In this document: one piece after another, positions 17,881 to 24,909 of the stretch
Layout of the letters: each line of letters starts with the position of its first letter
Numbering within the stretch: the stretch's first letter is position 1
Source of the DNA: Myxococcus stipitatus
GTDB lineage: Bacteria > Myxococcota > Myxococcia > Myxococcales > Myxococcaceae
DNA length: 64,000 nt
Assembly: GCF_037414475.1 (NCBI RefSeq)
Contig: NZ_CP147913.1
Span: 4,092,001 to 4,156,000 of the forward strand
Direction of reading: 5' to 3'
Notes under the pieces: generated by a model
The model's input: only the letters and a program-made list of their open reading frames with translations
The model's database searches: none
What the model was told of the DNA's origin: nothing
Position numbers and translations under genes: made by a program

Positions 17881-18567
17881 ATGTCGCTGTTGAGGGAGAA
17901 CCCGAAGCTGCTGGAGTCGTTCCGCAGAGGGGAACCGGAGGCGCTCGCGCGGGTGTATCGGGCCTACTCCGCGCATGTCGCGCGCTTCCTGTCGCGCACG
18001 TACGTCACGCATGGACCTGGGGGGCTCGCGCGCGTGGGGCCGTTGGATTTGGAGGCCGCGCATCAGGAGACCTTCGTGCGTGCGTTCCGCGAGCAGGCGC
18101 GGCTGGCCTACGACGGGGTGCGGCCCTTCTCCACGTGGCTGAACGCCGTGGCGAGGCAGGCGGCGGTGGATGTGCTGCGCGCTGCGGGGCGTATCTCCCG
18201 CGAGGCGGTGCCCTTGGATGACACGCCGCTGGCGGAGCGTTTGGCGAGCAACGCTCCGTCTCCCGAGGACCGCGCGTTGGAGGCGGAGACTCGGGAGTTG
18301 GTGACGCGGTTCCTCGCCGGGCTCGACGAGGCAACGCGCAGGTTGGCGGACCTGCGCTTCGTGCAGGGACTTTCCCAGGAGCGTGCGGGACAGGTGCTGG
18401 GACTGTCTCGGCAGGAGTTGAGGACTCGCGAGGCCCGGCTGCGCCGCGCGATGACCGCGTTCCTCGTGGAGGAAGGCTGGCTCACCGCCGAGTCGCCCTC
18501 CGGCGCCCCCTCCGCCGCCGCCACCGCCGCGGTGTTGGCCCTTCTCTTCCCTCACTTCGTGCCCTGA
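17881..18567 (+). CDS. ECF-type RNA polymerase sigma factor with hydrophobic C-terminal tail
   Basis: A 228-residue sigma-70-family factor. Region 2 spans ~residues 18-98 (LARVYRAYSAHVARFLSR ... FSTWLNAVARQAAVDVLR) and region 4 ~140-198 (GLDEATRRLADLRFVQGLSQERAGQVLGLSRQ, then an HTH). GGGAGGACGGA precedes the ATG. Unusually, the last ~20 residues are an Ala/Leu-rich hydrophobic stretch (AAATAAVLALLF) that could bind a membrane or a partner. It lies between the RCC1 lipoprotein (13 nt upstream) and the anti-sigma gene (16 nt downstream), and probably activates its own operon when released. Confidence 0.88.
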   Translation: MSLLRENPKLLESFRRGEPEALARVYRAYSAHVARFLSRTYVTHGPGGLARVGPLDLEAAHQETFVRAFREQARLAYDGVRPFSTWLNAVARQAAVDVLRAAGRISREAVPLDDTPLAERLASNAPSPEDRALEAETRELVTRFLAGLDEATRRLADLRFVQGLSQERAGQVLGLSRQELRTREARLRRAMTAFLVEEGWLTAESPSGAPSAAATAAVLALLFPHFVP

Positions 18568-18583
18568 CTCGAGCAACCTGACC

Positions 18584-19480
18584 ATGGCCTTGTTCTCCTC
18601 ACATGTGGACCGACAGCTCGTCCACCTCGCCAACAACGGCGCCTTGCCGCCACGTCAGTGGAGCCGCGTCCTGCGTCATGCCCGCGGCTGCGCGCGGTGC
18701 GGCGCGCGTTACGAGCGGGTGATGAACCTGCGCCGCGTCTTCGCGCGCGACACCGTCACGGAGCCTTCGGGGGGTGAGCTGGAGTGGCTCGCGACGCATC
18801 GGCTGGCCAGCGTGCTCGACACGGTGGATTGGGAGTCGCGACAGGGGGGCTCCGGGCGTGCGCCAGGAGAGCTGCGCGGTGACGCGGGGATGGGCCGGGC
18901 TCGGCGATGGTGGCTGCAGCGGGTGCTCGAGCGGCGCATCGCCTCGACGAAGGCTCCGGCGCGAGAAGGTCGGTCGTGGAGGTTCTGGGACACGCTTCAC
19001 TTGAGTCCAATGAGTGGTGCCTGGGTCGCGGCGTTGATGGCGGTGGGGGGAATCCTGTGGCAGAGCCTTCCTTCCGAGACCACGGAGTGGGGCGTGCGTG
19101 GACAGGGCCCTGGGGCGGCGGCGATGCGGTTGTTCTGCGTCCCAGACAAGGCGGAGCTTCGCGAGGTTCGTTCAGAAGGGACGTGTCCGGCGGGTGCGGC
19201 GCTGGCGTTCGCCGCGGGGGCGCGTGCGCCGTATACACACGTTGCCGTGACGCTCCGCACGAGCAAGGGCGTGAGCGTGGAGGGCCCCTTTGAGGTGCAG
19301 GCGACCCCTGGGGCGGAGTCGGTGCTGGACCTCACGCCGCGCATGCCGGTCGATGGGGAGGTCGAGCTCACCGCCACGTTCGCGAACAGCGCGGCCGCCG
19401 CGCTCGCCGCCGCGAAGGGGGAAGTCGTGCGCGACGCCGTGCACGTTCATCACCGTGTGCGCGTGGGAGGCACGCGATGA
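18584..19480 (+). CDS. Membrane anti-sigma factor with HxxxCxxC zinc motif
   Basis: A 298-residue protein with His32-x3-Cys36-x2-Cys39 near the N-terminus, the zinc-binding anti-sigma (ZAS) signature. One transmembrane helix is visible at ~143-162 (MSGAWVAALMAVGGILWQ). The C-terminal ~130 residues are beta-rich and would face the periplasm (VAVTLRTSKGVSVEGPFEV, VDGEVELTATFAN). It begins 16 nt after the sigma gene. It most likely holds that sigma factor at the membrane until an envelope signal arrives. Its last 14 codons form the first partial copy of a 101-bp tandem repeat, and its TGA overlaps the ATG of the first small frame in that array. Confidence 0.82.
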   Translation: MALFSSHVDRQLVHLANNGALPPRQWSRVLRHARGCARCGARYERVMNLRRVFARDTVTEPSGGELEWLATHRLASVLDTVDWESRQGGSGRAPGELRGDAGMGRARRWWLQRVLERRIASTKAPAREGRSWRFWDTLHLSPMSGAWVAALMAVGGILWQSLPSETTEWGVRGQGPGAAAMRLFCVPDKAELREVRSEGTCPAGAALAFAAGARAPYTHVAVTLRTSKGVSVEGPFEVQATPGAESVLDLTPRMPVDGEVELTATFANSAAAALAAAKGEVVRDAVHVHHRVRVGGTR

Positions 19481-19581
19481 GACTGGCGAAGGACGGGGCC
19501 CTGTTTCGACTCCGCGCACTGTCGCTCGCGGGTGAGGCCACGCACGGTCATCACCGCGCGCACGTGGGGGGCTCGCGATGA
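19477..19581 (+). CDS. Small frame 1 in the 101-bp repeat (34 aa)
   Basis: The ATG overlaps the TGA of the anti-sigma gene (ATGA). It encodes a 34-residue basic peptide starting MRLAKDGALFRLRALSLAG, like the N-terminus of the caspase-like protein downstream, and ending HHRAHVGGSR, like the C-terminus of the anti-sigma factor. It lacks the hydrophobic core of a full signal peptide. Whether it is translated as a product or merely passes ribosomes on is unknown. Confidence 0.4.
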   Translation: MRLAKDGALFRLRALSLAGEATHGHHRAHVGGSR

Positions 19582-19682
19582 GCCCAGCGAATAACGGAGC
19601 CCTGTTTCGACTCCGCGCACTGTCGCTCGCGGGTGAGGCCGTGCACGTTCATCACCGCGCGCACGTGGGGGGCTCGCGATGA
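19578..19682 (+). CDS. Small frame 2 in the 101-bp repeat (34 aa)
   Basis: Same layout as the preceding frame, whose TGA overlaps this ATG. The start differs most from the other copies (MSPANNGALFRLRALSLAG) and it ends HVHHRAHVGGSR. Confidence 0.4.
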   Translation: MSPANNGALFRLRALSLAGEAVHVHHRAHVGGSR

Positions 19683-19783
19683 GACCGGCGAAGGACGGGG
19701 CCCTGTTTCGACTCCGCGCACTGTCGCTCGCAGGTGAGGCCGTGCACGTTCATCACCGCGCGCACGTGGGGGGCTCGCGATGA
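19679..19783 (+). CDS. Small frame 3 in the 101-bp repeat (34 aa)
   Basis: Third copy, starting MRPAKDGALFRLRALSLAG and ending HVHHRAHVGGSR. Its TGA overlaps the ATG of the caspase-like gene. Its first six residues are identical to those of the caspase protein, so this unit is the closest relative of the parental junction. Confidence 0.4.
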   Translation: MRPAKDGALFRLRALSLAGEAVHVHHRAHVGGSR

Positions 19784-21519
19784 GACCGGCGAAGGACGGG
19801 GCTCTGTTTCGACTCTGCGCCCTGTGGCTCGCATGTGTCGCAACGGGGAGCGTTGCCCAACCAGCAGACGTGCCTTCGTCGGGGCGAATTCCTGTACGGC
19901 GTGCGCTGGTCGTCGCATTCAATGGCAGCGACGTTCCCGGCATGCCGCCCTTGCGCTACGCCGATGACGATGGTGTGCGCTGGGCGGAGACCCTCCGCCG
20001 ACTGGGCGTGGACGTGGTCCTGCTCACCGTGCCCGACGCGGACACCGCGAAGGTCGAACGCAGCCAGTTGACCGACGTGCGCGCCCCCACGCTCGCTGCG
20101 CTCGACGAGACCGTGACGCTGTTGGCCCGGCGCAACTCGGCGGACCGCGCCATGGGGCTCACCGTCGACTTCCTCTTCATCTACGTGGGCCACGGCCGCA
20201 CTGGTGAATCATCGCGCGCCTATCTCACCCTCGCCGACGGACGGCTGGACCAGGAAGGCCTCTACTCGCGCGTGGTGGAGCGGCTCGACGCGGACTACGT
20301 CCACCTCCTGGTCGATGCCTGTCACGCCGCGGGCGTCGTGGGCAGCCGAGGCGGAGACCCGCAGGTGCTCACCCGGCTGCGTCGCGCGCTGGAACAGGAA
20401 CAACTCGCCGGCCATCCCCGCGTGGGTGCCATCTTCGCGGAGAGCAACGAAGGGGAGACTCACGAGTGGTCCCGCATCCGCGCGGGGGTCTTCAGTCACG
20501 CGGCACGCTCGGCCCTGATGGGAGGCGCGGACGTCAACCATGACGGGCTCGTGGAATACAGCGAACTCGACGCCTTCGTCGCCGCGGCGATTCGTGGCGT
20601 CAAGTCGCCTCAAGCCCGGCTCGCGGTGCGGACCTTCCCTCCAGCCCTCAGCCCCTCGCGGCCCCTCATCGGCCCCGCCCCCCAAGGACCACGGCTCAAC
20701 CTGCCCCCGGCACCAGGCGGCGCTCGCATCTCCGTGGAAGATGCCTCGGGCGTACGTCTCGCGGATGCCCATCAAGCCGCGGGCGAGACACTCATCCTCG
20801 CGCTGCCCGAGCGCGAGGTGTACTGGCTGAGCACCCCCCTGGGCGAAGCACGTGTCCGACGCGCCGACCTGGATGATGATTCCCTCCCGCGCTTCACGCC
20901 CCCGGAAGTCGCCCGTCGCGGCGCGGCCGAAGAGAGCCTGCTCCAAGGACTCTTCGCCCTGCCCTTCGGGCGCGACTTCTACGAGGGCTATGTCACCTCC
21001 TCCGGAATCGCCGCCGTGGACTTCGCCGGGCCCGCGCTCTCCGGCGAGCCCTTGGGTGTTCCCCACACGCTGGGCCTGGAAGTGGGCCTCACACTCTCCA
21101 CCGCGCCCCTGGGTGGAGACGGCATCGCCAGGGGACTCGCCCTGTCGTGGAGGATGCCCGGCCCCGGACTCCTTCGCTGGGGCGCTCGCCTCAGCTACGC
21201 CATGGCCCCCGATGCATGGGAGGGCAACGCCTCACTCCAACGTGTGTCCGTGCTGGCCACGGGCGGACTGCACGGACGAGGCACGCTGTCCTCCTTCGCC
21301 GAACTGGGCGCGGGGTGGTTGATGCTGGTGGTGGACAGGCCCGAGAGCCGACAAGGTGACTCCGCGGGACTCACGGCCCGAGCCACCGCGGGGCTGCGTT
21401 GGAGGACCGGAGACTTCGCACTGCGCGGCGCCCTGGGCGTGGACCTGGATTCGGTCCGCGTGGACGGCCAGCGCCGCGCGCGCCTGCTCCCCGGCGTAGA
21501 GATAGGACTGGAGCGCTGA
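19780..21519 (+). CDS. Exported caspase-like (C14) protease with EF-hand and beta-barrel-like C-terminus
   Basis: A 579-residue protein. Residues 1-27 form a signal peptide (LCALWLACVATGSVAQ). Residues ~38-275 are a caspase/metacaspase-type p20 fold: catalytic His138 in YVGHG and Cys181 in VDACHAAG. Inside or at the end of this domain DVNHDGLVEYSE (251-262) is a perfect EF-hand calcium loop, suggesting calcium control. Residues ~425-579 alternate polar and hydrophobic residues in strand-length blocks (LGLEVGLTLST, LRWGARLSYAM, LSSFAELGAGWLML, LTARATAGLRWR, FALRGALGVDL), resembling a small outer-membrane barrel, although the C-terminus lacks a final aromatic residue. Last gene of the sigma/anti-sigma run, translated through ATGA overlaps. 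Confidence 0.82.
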   Translation: MRPAKDGALFRLCALWLACVATGSVAQPADVPSSGRIPVRRALVVAFNGSDVPGMPPLRYADDDGVRWAETLRRLGVDVVLLTVPDADTAKVERSQLTDVRAPTLAALDETVTLLARRNSADRAMGLTVDFLFIYVGHGRTGESSRAYLTLADGRLDQEGLYSRVVERLDADYVHLLVDACHAAGVVGSRGGDPQVLTRLRRALEQEQLAGHPRVGAIFAESNEGETHEWSRIRAGVFSHAARSALMGGADVNHDGLVEYSELDAFVAAAIRGVKSPQARLAVRTFPPALSPSRPLIGPAPQGPRLNLPPAPGGARISVEDASGVRLADAHQAAGETLILALPEREVYWLSTPLGEARVRRADLDDDSLPRFTPPEVARRGAAEESLLQGLFALPFGRDFYEGYVTSSGIAAVDFAGPALSGEPLGVPHTLGLEVGLTLSTAPLGGDGIARGLALSWRMPGPGLLRWGARLSYAMAPDAWEGNASLQRVSVLATGGLHGRGTLSSFAELGAGWLMLVVDRPESRQGDSAGLTARATAGLRWRTGDFALRGALGVDLDSVRVDGQRRARLLPGVEIGLER

Positions 21520-21578
21520 GCGATACCGCCACCGTGTCCACACCGTGCGCAGTGCACTGTGAACAGCGTTGACACCTC

Positions 21579-21595
21579 GGGCCGCACCTCGGCCC
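21579..21595 (+). terminator. Short hairpin after the caspase gene
   Basis: GGGCCG and CGGCCC pair across a 5-nt loop, 60 nt past the caspase stop and 30 nt before the sigma-54 promoter. Stem only 6 bp, no U-tract. Confidence 0.35.
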
Positions 21596-21624
21596 AAGCC
21601 CCTGGAATCAGGCCCACACGAGCA

Positions 21625-21640
21625 TGGCAAGCCCCTTGCG
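21625..21640 (+). promoter_or_regulatory. Sigma-54 promoter of the desaturase gene
   Basis: TGGCAAG-CCCC-TTGCG matches the -24/-12 consensus TGGCACG-N4-TTGCW at all but two positions, with GG (21626-21627) and GC (21638-21639) exactly 12 bp apart. Transcription would start near 21650, leaving a short leader that contains AAGGGG and AGG before the ATG at 21667. An enhancer-binding activator would be required; I see no obvious activator gene nearby. Confidence 0.65.
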
Positions 21641-21666
21641 TTGGACCGGCTCGAAAGGGGCAGGTC

Positions 21667-22755
21667 ATGGACGCGAGCGGCACACGGTGGGGCGAGGCGC
21701 GGTGGGACGCGTGCAAGGTGTCGCGGTGGAGCGTGCTCCACCTGGGCGCCGTGGTGGGCAGCGTGCTGTACTTCTCGTGGAGCGCGGTGGCCGTGTTCGT
21801 CGGACTCCTGGTGGTGACGCTGGGCCTCGGTGTGTCGGTGGGCATCCATCGCGGAGTCATCCACAGGGCCTTCCGCGCATCGCGCGGAGTGGAGCGAGTG
21901 CTCGGGTTCGTGGGCACGCTAGCGGGACTCGGTGGCGTCATCGGCATGAGCCGGATGCACCAACTGCGCGACTTCCACCAGAACCAGCCGGAGTCCGAGT
22001 GCCCCGAGTACTTCGGTTATCGCAAAGGCTTCACGCGCGCGATGAGCCACGCGCTCTTCCGCGCCTGGCACGTGCGTGACGAGGGCCGTTACCCGCCCGT
22101 GGTTCGTGACATCGTCGAAGATTCGTTCTTTCAAACGCTGGAGCGCGCGGGGCTGTGGCTCCAGGTGCCGTTGGCACTCGTGCTGTACGCGGTGGGCGGT
22201 CCTTCGTGGGTGGCCTGGGGCATCTTCGTGCGGCTGGCACTCACGCAGGACGGCTTCTGGTTCGTCCACTACGTGAGCCACGTCGAGGGAGCGCAGCCCT
22301 ACGAACTGCCCGGCTGCGCGGAGCAAGGCCGCAACGCGGGATGGCTCGCCCTCGTGAGCATGGGTGAGTCGTGGCACAACAACCACCACGCCTATCCCGG
22401 CTCCGCGCGGATGGGGTTCGGATGGAAGCAGCCGGACCCGGGCTGGTGGATGGTGCGAGGACTCGCGGCGCTGGGCCTCGTGACGGAAGTGAAGACACCC
22501 CTGAACCTGTCGCCGCGCCTGGGGACTCGCACACCAGACAACCACCCATGCCGGGCAGCGCAGCGGAGGCCCTTGCGCAAAAACGGTGAGCAGGGGGTTT
22601 CACCCGCGAAGGGAAGCAGGGTGCAGACCTGCCCATCCCGCACAATCCTCGAGAGGGGATGGAGGCATTCTCGATGCGTCGTTCGCGCGTACTTCTGGCC
22701 GTCACCCTTCTATCGCTGGGCGCGTGTGGCGAAGAAGCCCCGGAAGGGTCCGTGA
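21667..22755 (+). CDS. Fatty acid desaturase-type membrane di-iron enzyme
   Basis: A 362-residue membrane protein with the three histidine clusters of acyl-lipid/acyl-CoA desaturases: HRGVIHR (~residue 62), HQLRDFHQN (~98) and ESWHNNHHAYP (~237), plus hydrophobic segments at ~23-58, ~75-92, ~165-195. It introduces a double bond into membrane acyl chains. The conserved region ends near residue 280 (KTPLNLSPRL); the remaining ~80 residues are Arg/Pro-rich, not family-like, and overlap the next gene by 82 nt. This tail may be the product of a lost stop codon. A sigma-54 promoter lies immediately upstream. Confidence 0.83.
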   Translation: MDASGTRWGEARWDACKVSRWSVLHLGAVVGSVLYFSWSAVAVFVGLLVVTLGLGVSVGIHRGVIHRAFRASRGVERVLGFVGTLAGLGGVIGMSRMHQLRDFHQNQPESECPEYFGYRKGFTRAMSHALFRAWHVRDEGRYPPVVRDIVEDSFFQTLERAGLWLQVPLALVLYAVGGPSWVAWGIFVRLALTQDGFWFVHYVSHVEGAQPYELPGCAEQGRNAGWLALVSMGESWHNNHHAYPGSARMGFGWKQPDPGWWMVRGLAALGLVTEVKTPLNLSPRLGTRTPDNHPCRAAQRRPLRKNGEQGVSPAKGSRVQTCPSRTILERGWRHSRCVVRAYFWPSPFYRWARVAKKPRKGP

Positions 22756-23237
22756 ACTACCGGGGCAACGTCACGGGCACCTACCCGTCCTCCGGGACGA
22801 TTCGCACCACCGTCTACGGAGCGCCCCGCACGACTCCCATCTCCTCCGCGTTCATCTACATCTCGGAGTACGCCAGCGACATCAAGGCCCTGAGAATCAA
22901 GATCTTTCCGCTGTTCTGCCCCGAGGAAATCGAGGCGGCGATGACGGGCGCGCGTGAATTCAAGGTCGTCCGCGGGATGTGCTGGCTCCCTCCCCCGCGT
23001 CCGGACTGCCACTACCTGGTCGAACTGAATGCGGGGAGTGGCACCACGAGCGCAAGCCGGCTCGCGCTCACGCTCAAAGGCAACCTCACCGTGACGTGTG
23101 GCACCCAGTCCACGACCGATCCCGTCACCATCGACTTCGTCGGCACACACGACAGTGACTCGCTCCCGGACACCTCTCCCGAGGCGATGTCGACGCAAGC
23201 GAATCTGTCCACCCTCCCCCACGTGTCGGGCGACTGA
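22674..23237 (+). CDS. Lipoprotein of unknown function (paralogue A)
   Basis: A 187-residue lipoprotein, MRRSRVLLAV...LGAC with Cys18. I chose this ATG over one 15 nt upstream because GGAGG lies 8 nt before it, the same arrangement as in the paralogue at 23389. The start of the mature protein (NVTGTYPSSGTIRTTVYG) parallels NVTGSYASTGTLRAVVLG in that paralogue, and both share spaced cysteines and a beta-rich ending (GNLTVTC...VTIDFVGT). No known domain is recognised. Its start lies inside the run-on tail of the desaturase gene. Confidence 0.75.
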   Translation: MRRSRVLLAVTLLSLGACGEEAPEGSVNYRGNVTGTYPSSGTIRTTVYGAPRTTPISSAFIYISEYASDIKALRIKIFPLFCPEEIEAAMTGAREFKVVRGMCWLPPPRPDCHYLVELNAGSGTTSASRLALTLKGNLTVTCGTQSTTDPVTIDFVGTHDSDSLPDTSPEAMSTQANLSTLPHVSGD

Positions 23238-23241
23238 CGCG

Positions 23242-23257
23242 GCTTCGCCCTCGAAGC
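23242..23257 (+). terminator. Hairpin directly after lipoprotein A
   Basis: GCTTCG pairs with CGAAGC across a CCCT tetraloop, 4 nt past the stop. Short, no U-tract. Confidence 0.4.
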
Positions 23258-23388
23258 AGGTGCTCGCTTCGGCCTCAGGTCAAAACCGGACCCCACCCCT
23301 GGGGCGGAGCCCATGATGAATTGCGCCCTCCGCGCTCCACCGGAATACTCCCGAGCCTGGCTCCCGGTGGAGCGTGGAGGAATCTCGC

Positions 23389-23904
23389 ATGGCACGCCTG
23401 CGCGTGGTGATGGCGGCACTGCTCTTGGGGCTCGCGGGTTGTGGTGGTGACTCGGATGGCGACGACGGTGGCGGAGGCGGAAAACCACCGCCCCCGCCCG
23501 ACCTCCGTCCCAACGTCACGGGCTCCTATGCGAGCACCGGCACCCTGCGCGCCGTCGTCCTCGGACAGACCCAGTCGACGGACGTCCAGGACACCGTCCA
23601 CATCAAGGCGACCGAGAGCTCCCAGAGCGGCTTGAGCATCAGCTCGGAGACGCTGCGCTGCGAACGAAACCTCCCCGCCACCATGACGGGAGAGACCACG
23701 TTCTCCGTGGGTCAGGGCGCCTGCGAGATTGCCCACGTGCAGGACGGCAAGGACTGCCTCATCAAGCTCACCGTCACCTCGGGACAGGGCAGCCGGGAAG
23801 CCCAGGCGGCCCTGCGCCTCTCGCTCCAGGGGGACTTCTCCACGACCTGCTTCCCGCTCCCCATCTCGGGCCAGTTCACCCTGGACCTCACGGGCACGCG
23901 CTAG
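23389..23904 (+). CDS. Lipoprotein of unknown function (paralogue B)
   Basis: A 171-residue lipoprotein (LGLAGC, Cys18) followed by an Asp/Gly/Pro linker (GGDSDGDDGGGGGKPPPP) and a beta-rich domain of ~130 residues. GGAGG stands 8 nt before the ATG. It shares the mature N-terminal motif, cysteine spacing and C-terminal pattern (GDFSTTC...FTLDLTGT) with the lipoprotein 152 nt upstream, so the two arose by tandem duplication and have diverged considerably. It probably folds as a disulphide-bonded beta-sandwich in the envelope. Function not recognised. Convergent with the hydrolase gene, 8 nt between stops. Confidence 0.78.
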   Translation: MARLRVVMAALLLGLAGCGGDSDGDDGGGGGKPPPPPDLRPNVTGSYASTGTLRAVVLGQTQSTDVQDTVHIKATESSQSGLSISSETLRCERNLPATMTGETTFSVGQGACEIAHVQDGKDCLIKLTVTSGQGSREAQAALRLSLQGDFSTTCFPLPISGQFTLDLTGTR

Positions 23905-23912
23905 CACCCCGC

Positions 23913-24869
23913 TCAGCGGTTGTGCACCAGCCGCAGCGGCGCGCGCACGTCGGCGACGGGTGACGGAGCCACCCTCGCCAGCGGCTCCACCCGCGCCACC
24001 TCCGCCACGCGCGGCGCCTCCGTGAGGAACGCCACCGCCTGCGACACCACGTGCGACGCGTACAGGATGCGGTTGTGCCCCAGCCCTTCCGTGAGCGTCA
24101 GCCGCGCGCCGGGCCACGCGTGGGCCACCGCCTCGCCGTCCACCACGGACACCTCCGCGTCCTCCACGTCGTGGAACACCTGCAACGGCACGTGCCCCAG
24201 TGACGGCACGAAGAGCGGCAGCGCCAGGTCCGAAAGCTTCATGCGGAACTTCTGCTCGATGCGCTGCTCCATCCGCATCCACACCTCATCCGAGAACCCC
24301 AACGTCCGCGCGAAGGCCTGGATGCCATGCCGAGGGTCCGCCGGCGGCGACACGAACACCGCGCGCTCCACCCGCAGCCCATCCCGCATCGCCACCGCCG
24401 TCGCCGCCGCGCCCAGCGAGTGCGCCACCACCGCGCTCACCCCACCCACCGCCTCCGCCACGTCCGCCACCACCTCCGCCATCTCCGGCAACGAGCTGGT
24501 GCGCCCCGTGGACTTCCCATGCCCCGGAGCGTCGTACGTCACGACCGAGTACCCCGCCGACACCAGCGGCTCCACGAAGGCCGTGAGCTGCCCGCCGTAT
24601 CCGCTCCACCCATGCACCAACAACACCCGAGGTCCCTCGCCCCAACTCCACGACGCCACCTCCTCGCCGCCCAGCCGCAGCCGCTTCGGCCGCCCTCGCG
24701 CCAACACCCCCTCCGACGTCTTCGAACGGCGCGGACGCATCGGCGTGCGGAACAGCCCATCCGCCCACGCCGCCGTCAGCCCCGGCGCCACCCGCCCCGC
24801 GCTCATCGCCATCGTGCGCAGGCCCCACAGCGCCAGTTTCGCCCGAACGTTCGTGCTATTTTCAGCCAT
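23913..24869 (-). CDS. Alpha/beta hydrolase
   Basis: A 318-residue cytosolic alpha/beta-hydrolase. VLLVHGWSGYGGQ provides the oxyanion region, Ser in AHSLGA (~residue 148) is the nucleophile, Asp in FHDVEDAEVS the acid and His in GLGHNRIL the base. GGGAGG precedes the ATG by 8-9 nt. The gene lies 40 nt downstream of a TetR regulator on the same strand, an arrangement common for hydrolases whose substrate or product is sensed by the regulator; the substrate cannot be inferred (ester, lactone or lipid-like). Confidence 0.87.
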   Translation of the reverse strand: MAENSTNVRAKLALWGLRTMAMSAGRVAPGLTAAWADGLFRTPMRPRRSKTSEGVLARGRPKRLRLGGEEVASWSWGEGPRVLLVHGWSGYGGQLTAFVEPLVSAGYSVVTYDAPGHGKSTGRTSSLPEMAEVVADVAEAVGGVSAVVAHSLGAAATAVAMRDGLRVERAVFVSPPADPRHGIQAFARTLGFSDEVWMRMEQRIEQKFRMKLSDLALPLFVPSLGHVPLQVFHDVEDAEVSVVDGEAVAHAWPGARLTLTEGLGHNRILYASHVVSQAVAFLTEAPRVAEVARVEPLARVAPSPVADVRAPLRLVHNR

Positions 24870-24909
24870 GAAGAGGTCCTCCCAGGAGAGACACAGGCCA
24901 ACAAGAAGC

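Larger units (their letters stand above)
19436..19833 (+). repeat. 101-bp tandem repeat, almost four copies, spanning a gene junction
   Basis: The motif GCACGTTCAT (one copy GCACGGTCAT) recurs at 19441, 19542, 19643 and 19744, an exact period of 101 bp. Each unit carries the end of the anti-sigma frame, an ATGA stop/start overlap and the beginning of the caspase frame. Copies two and three are nearly identical; the first lacks its left end and the last diverges towards the caspase signal peptide (CTGTGGCTC for CTGTCGCTC). The ATGs fall at 19477, 19578, 19679 and 19780. The pattern is best explained by amplification of an ancestral anti-sigma/caspase junction. Confidence 0.92.
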
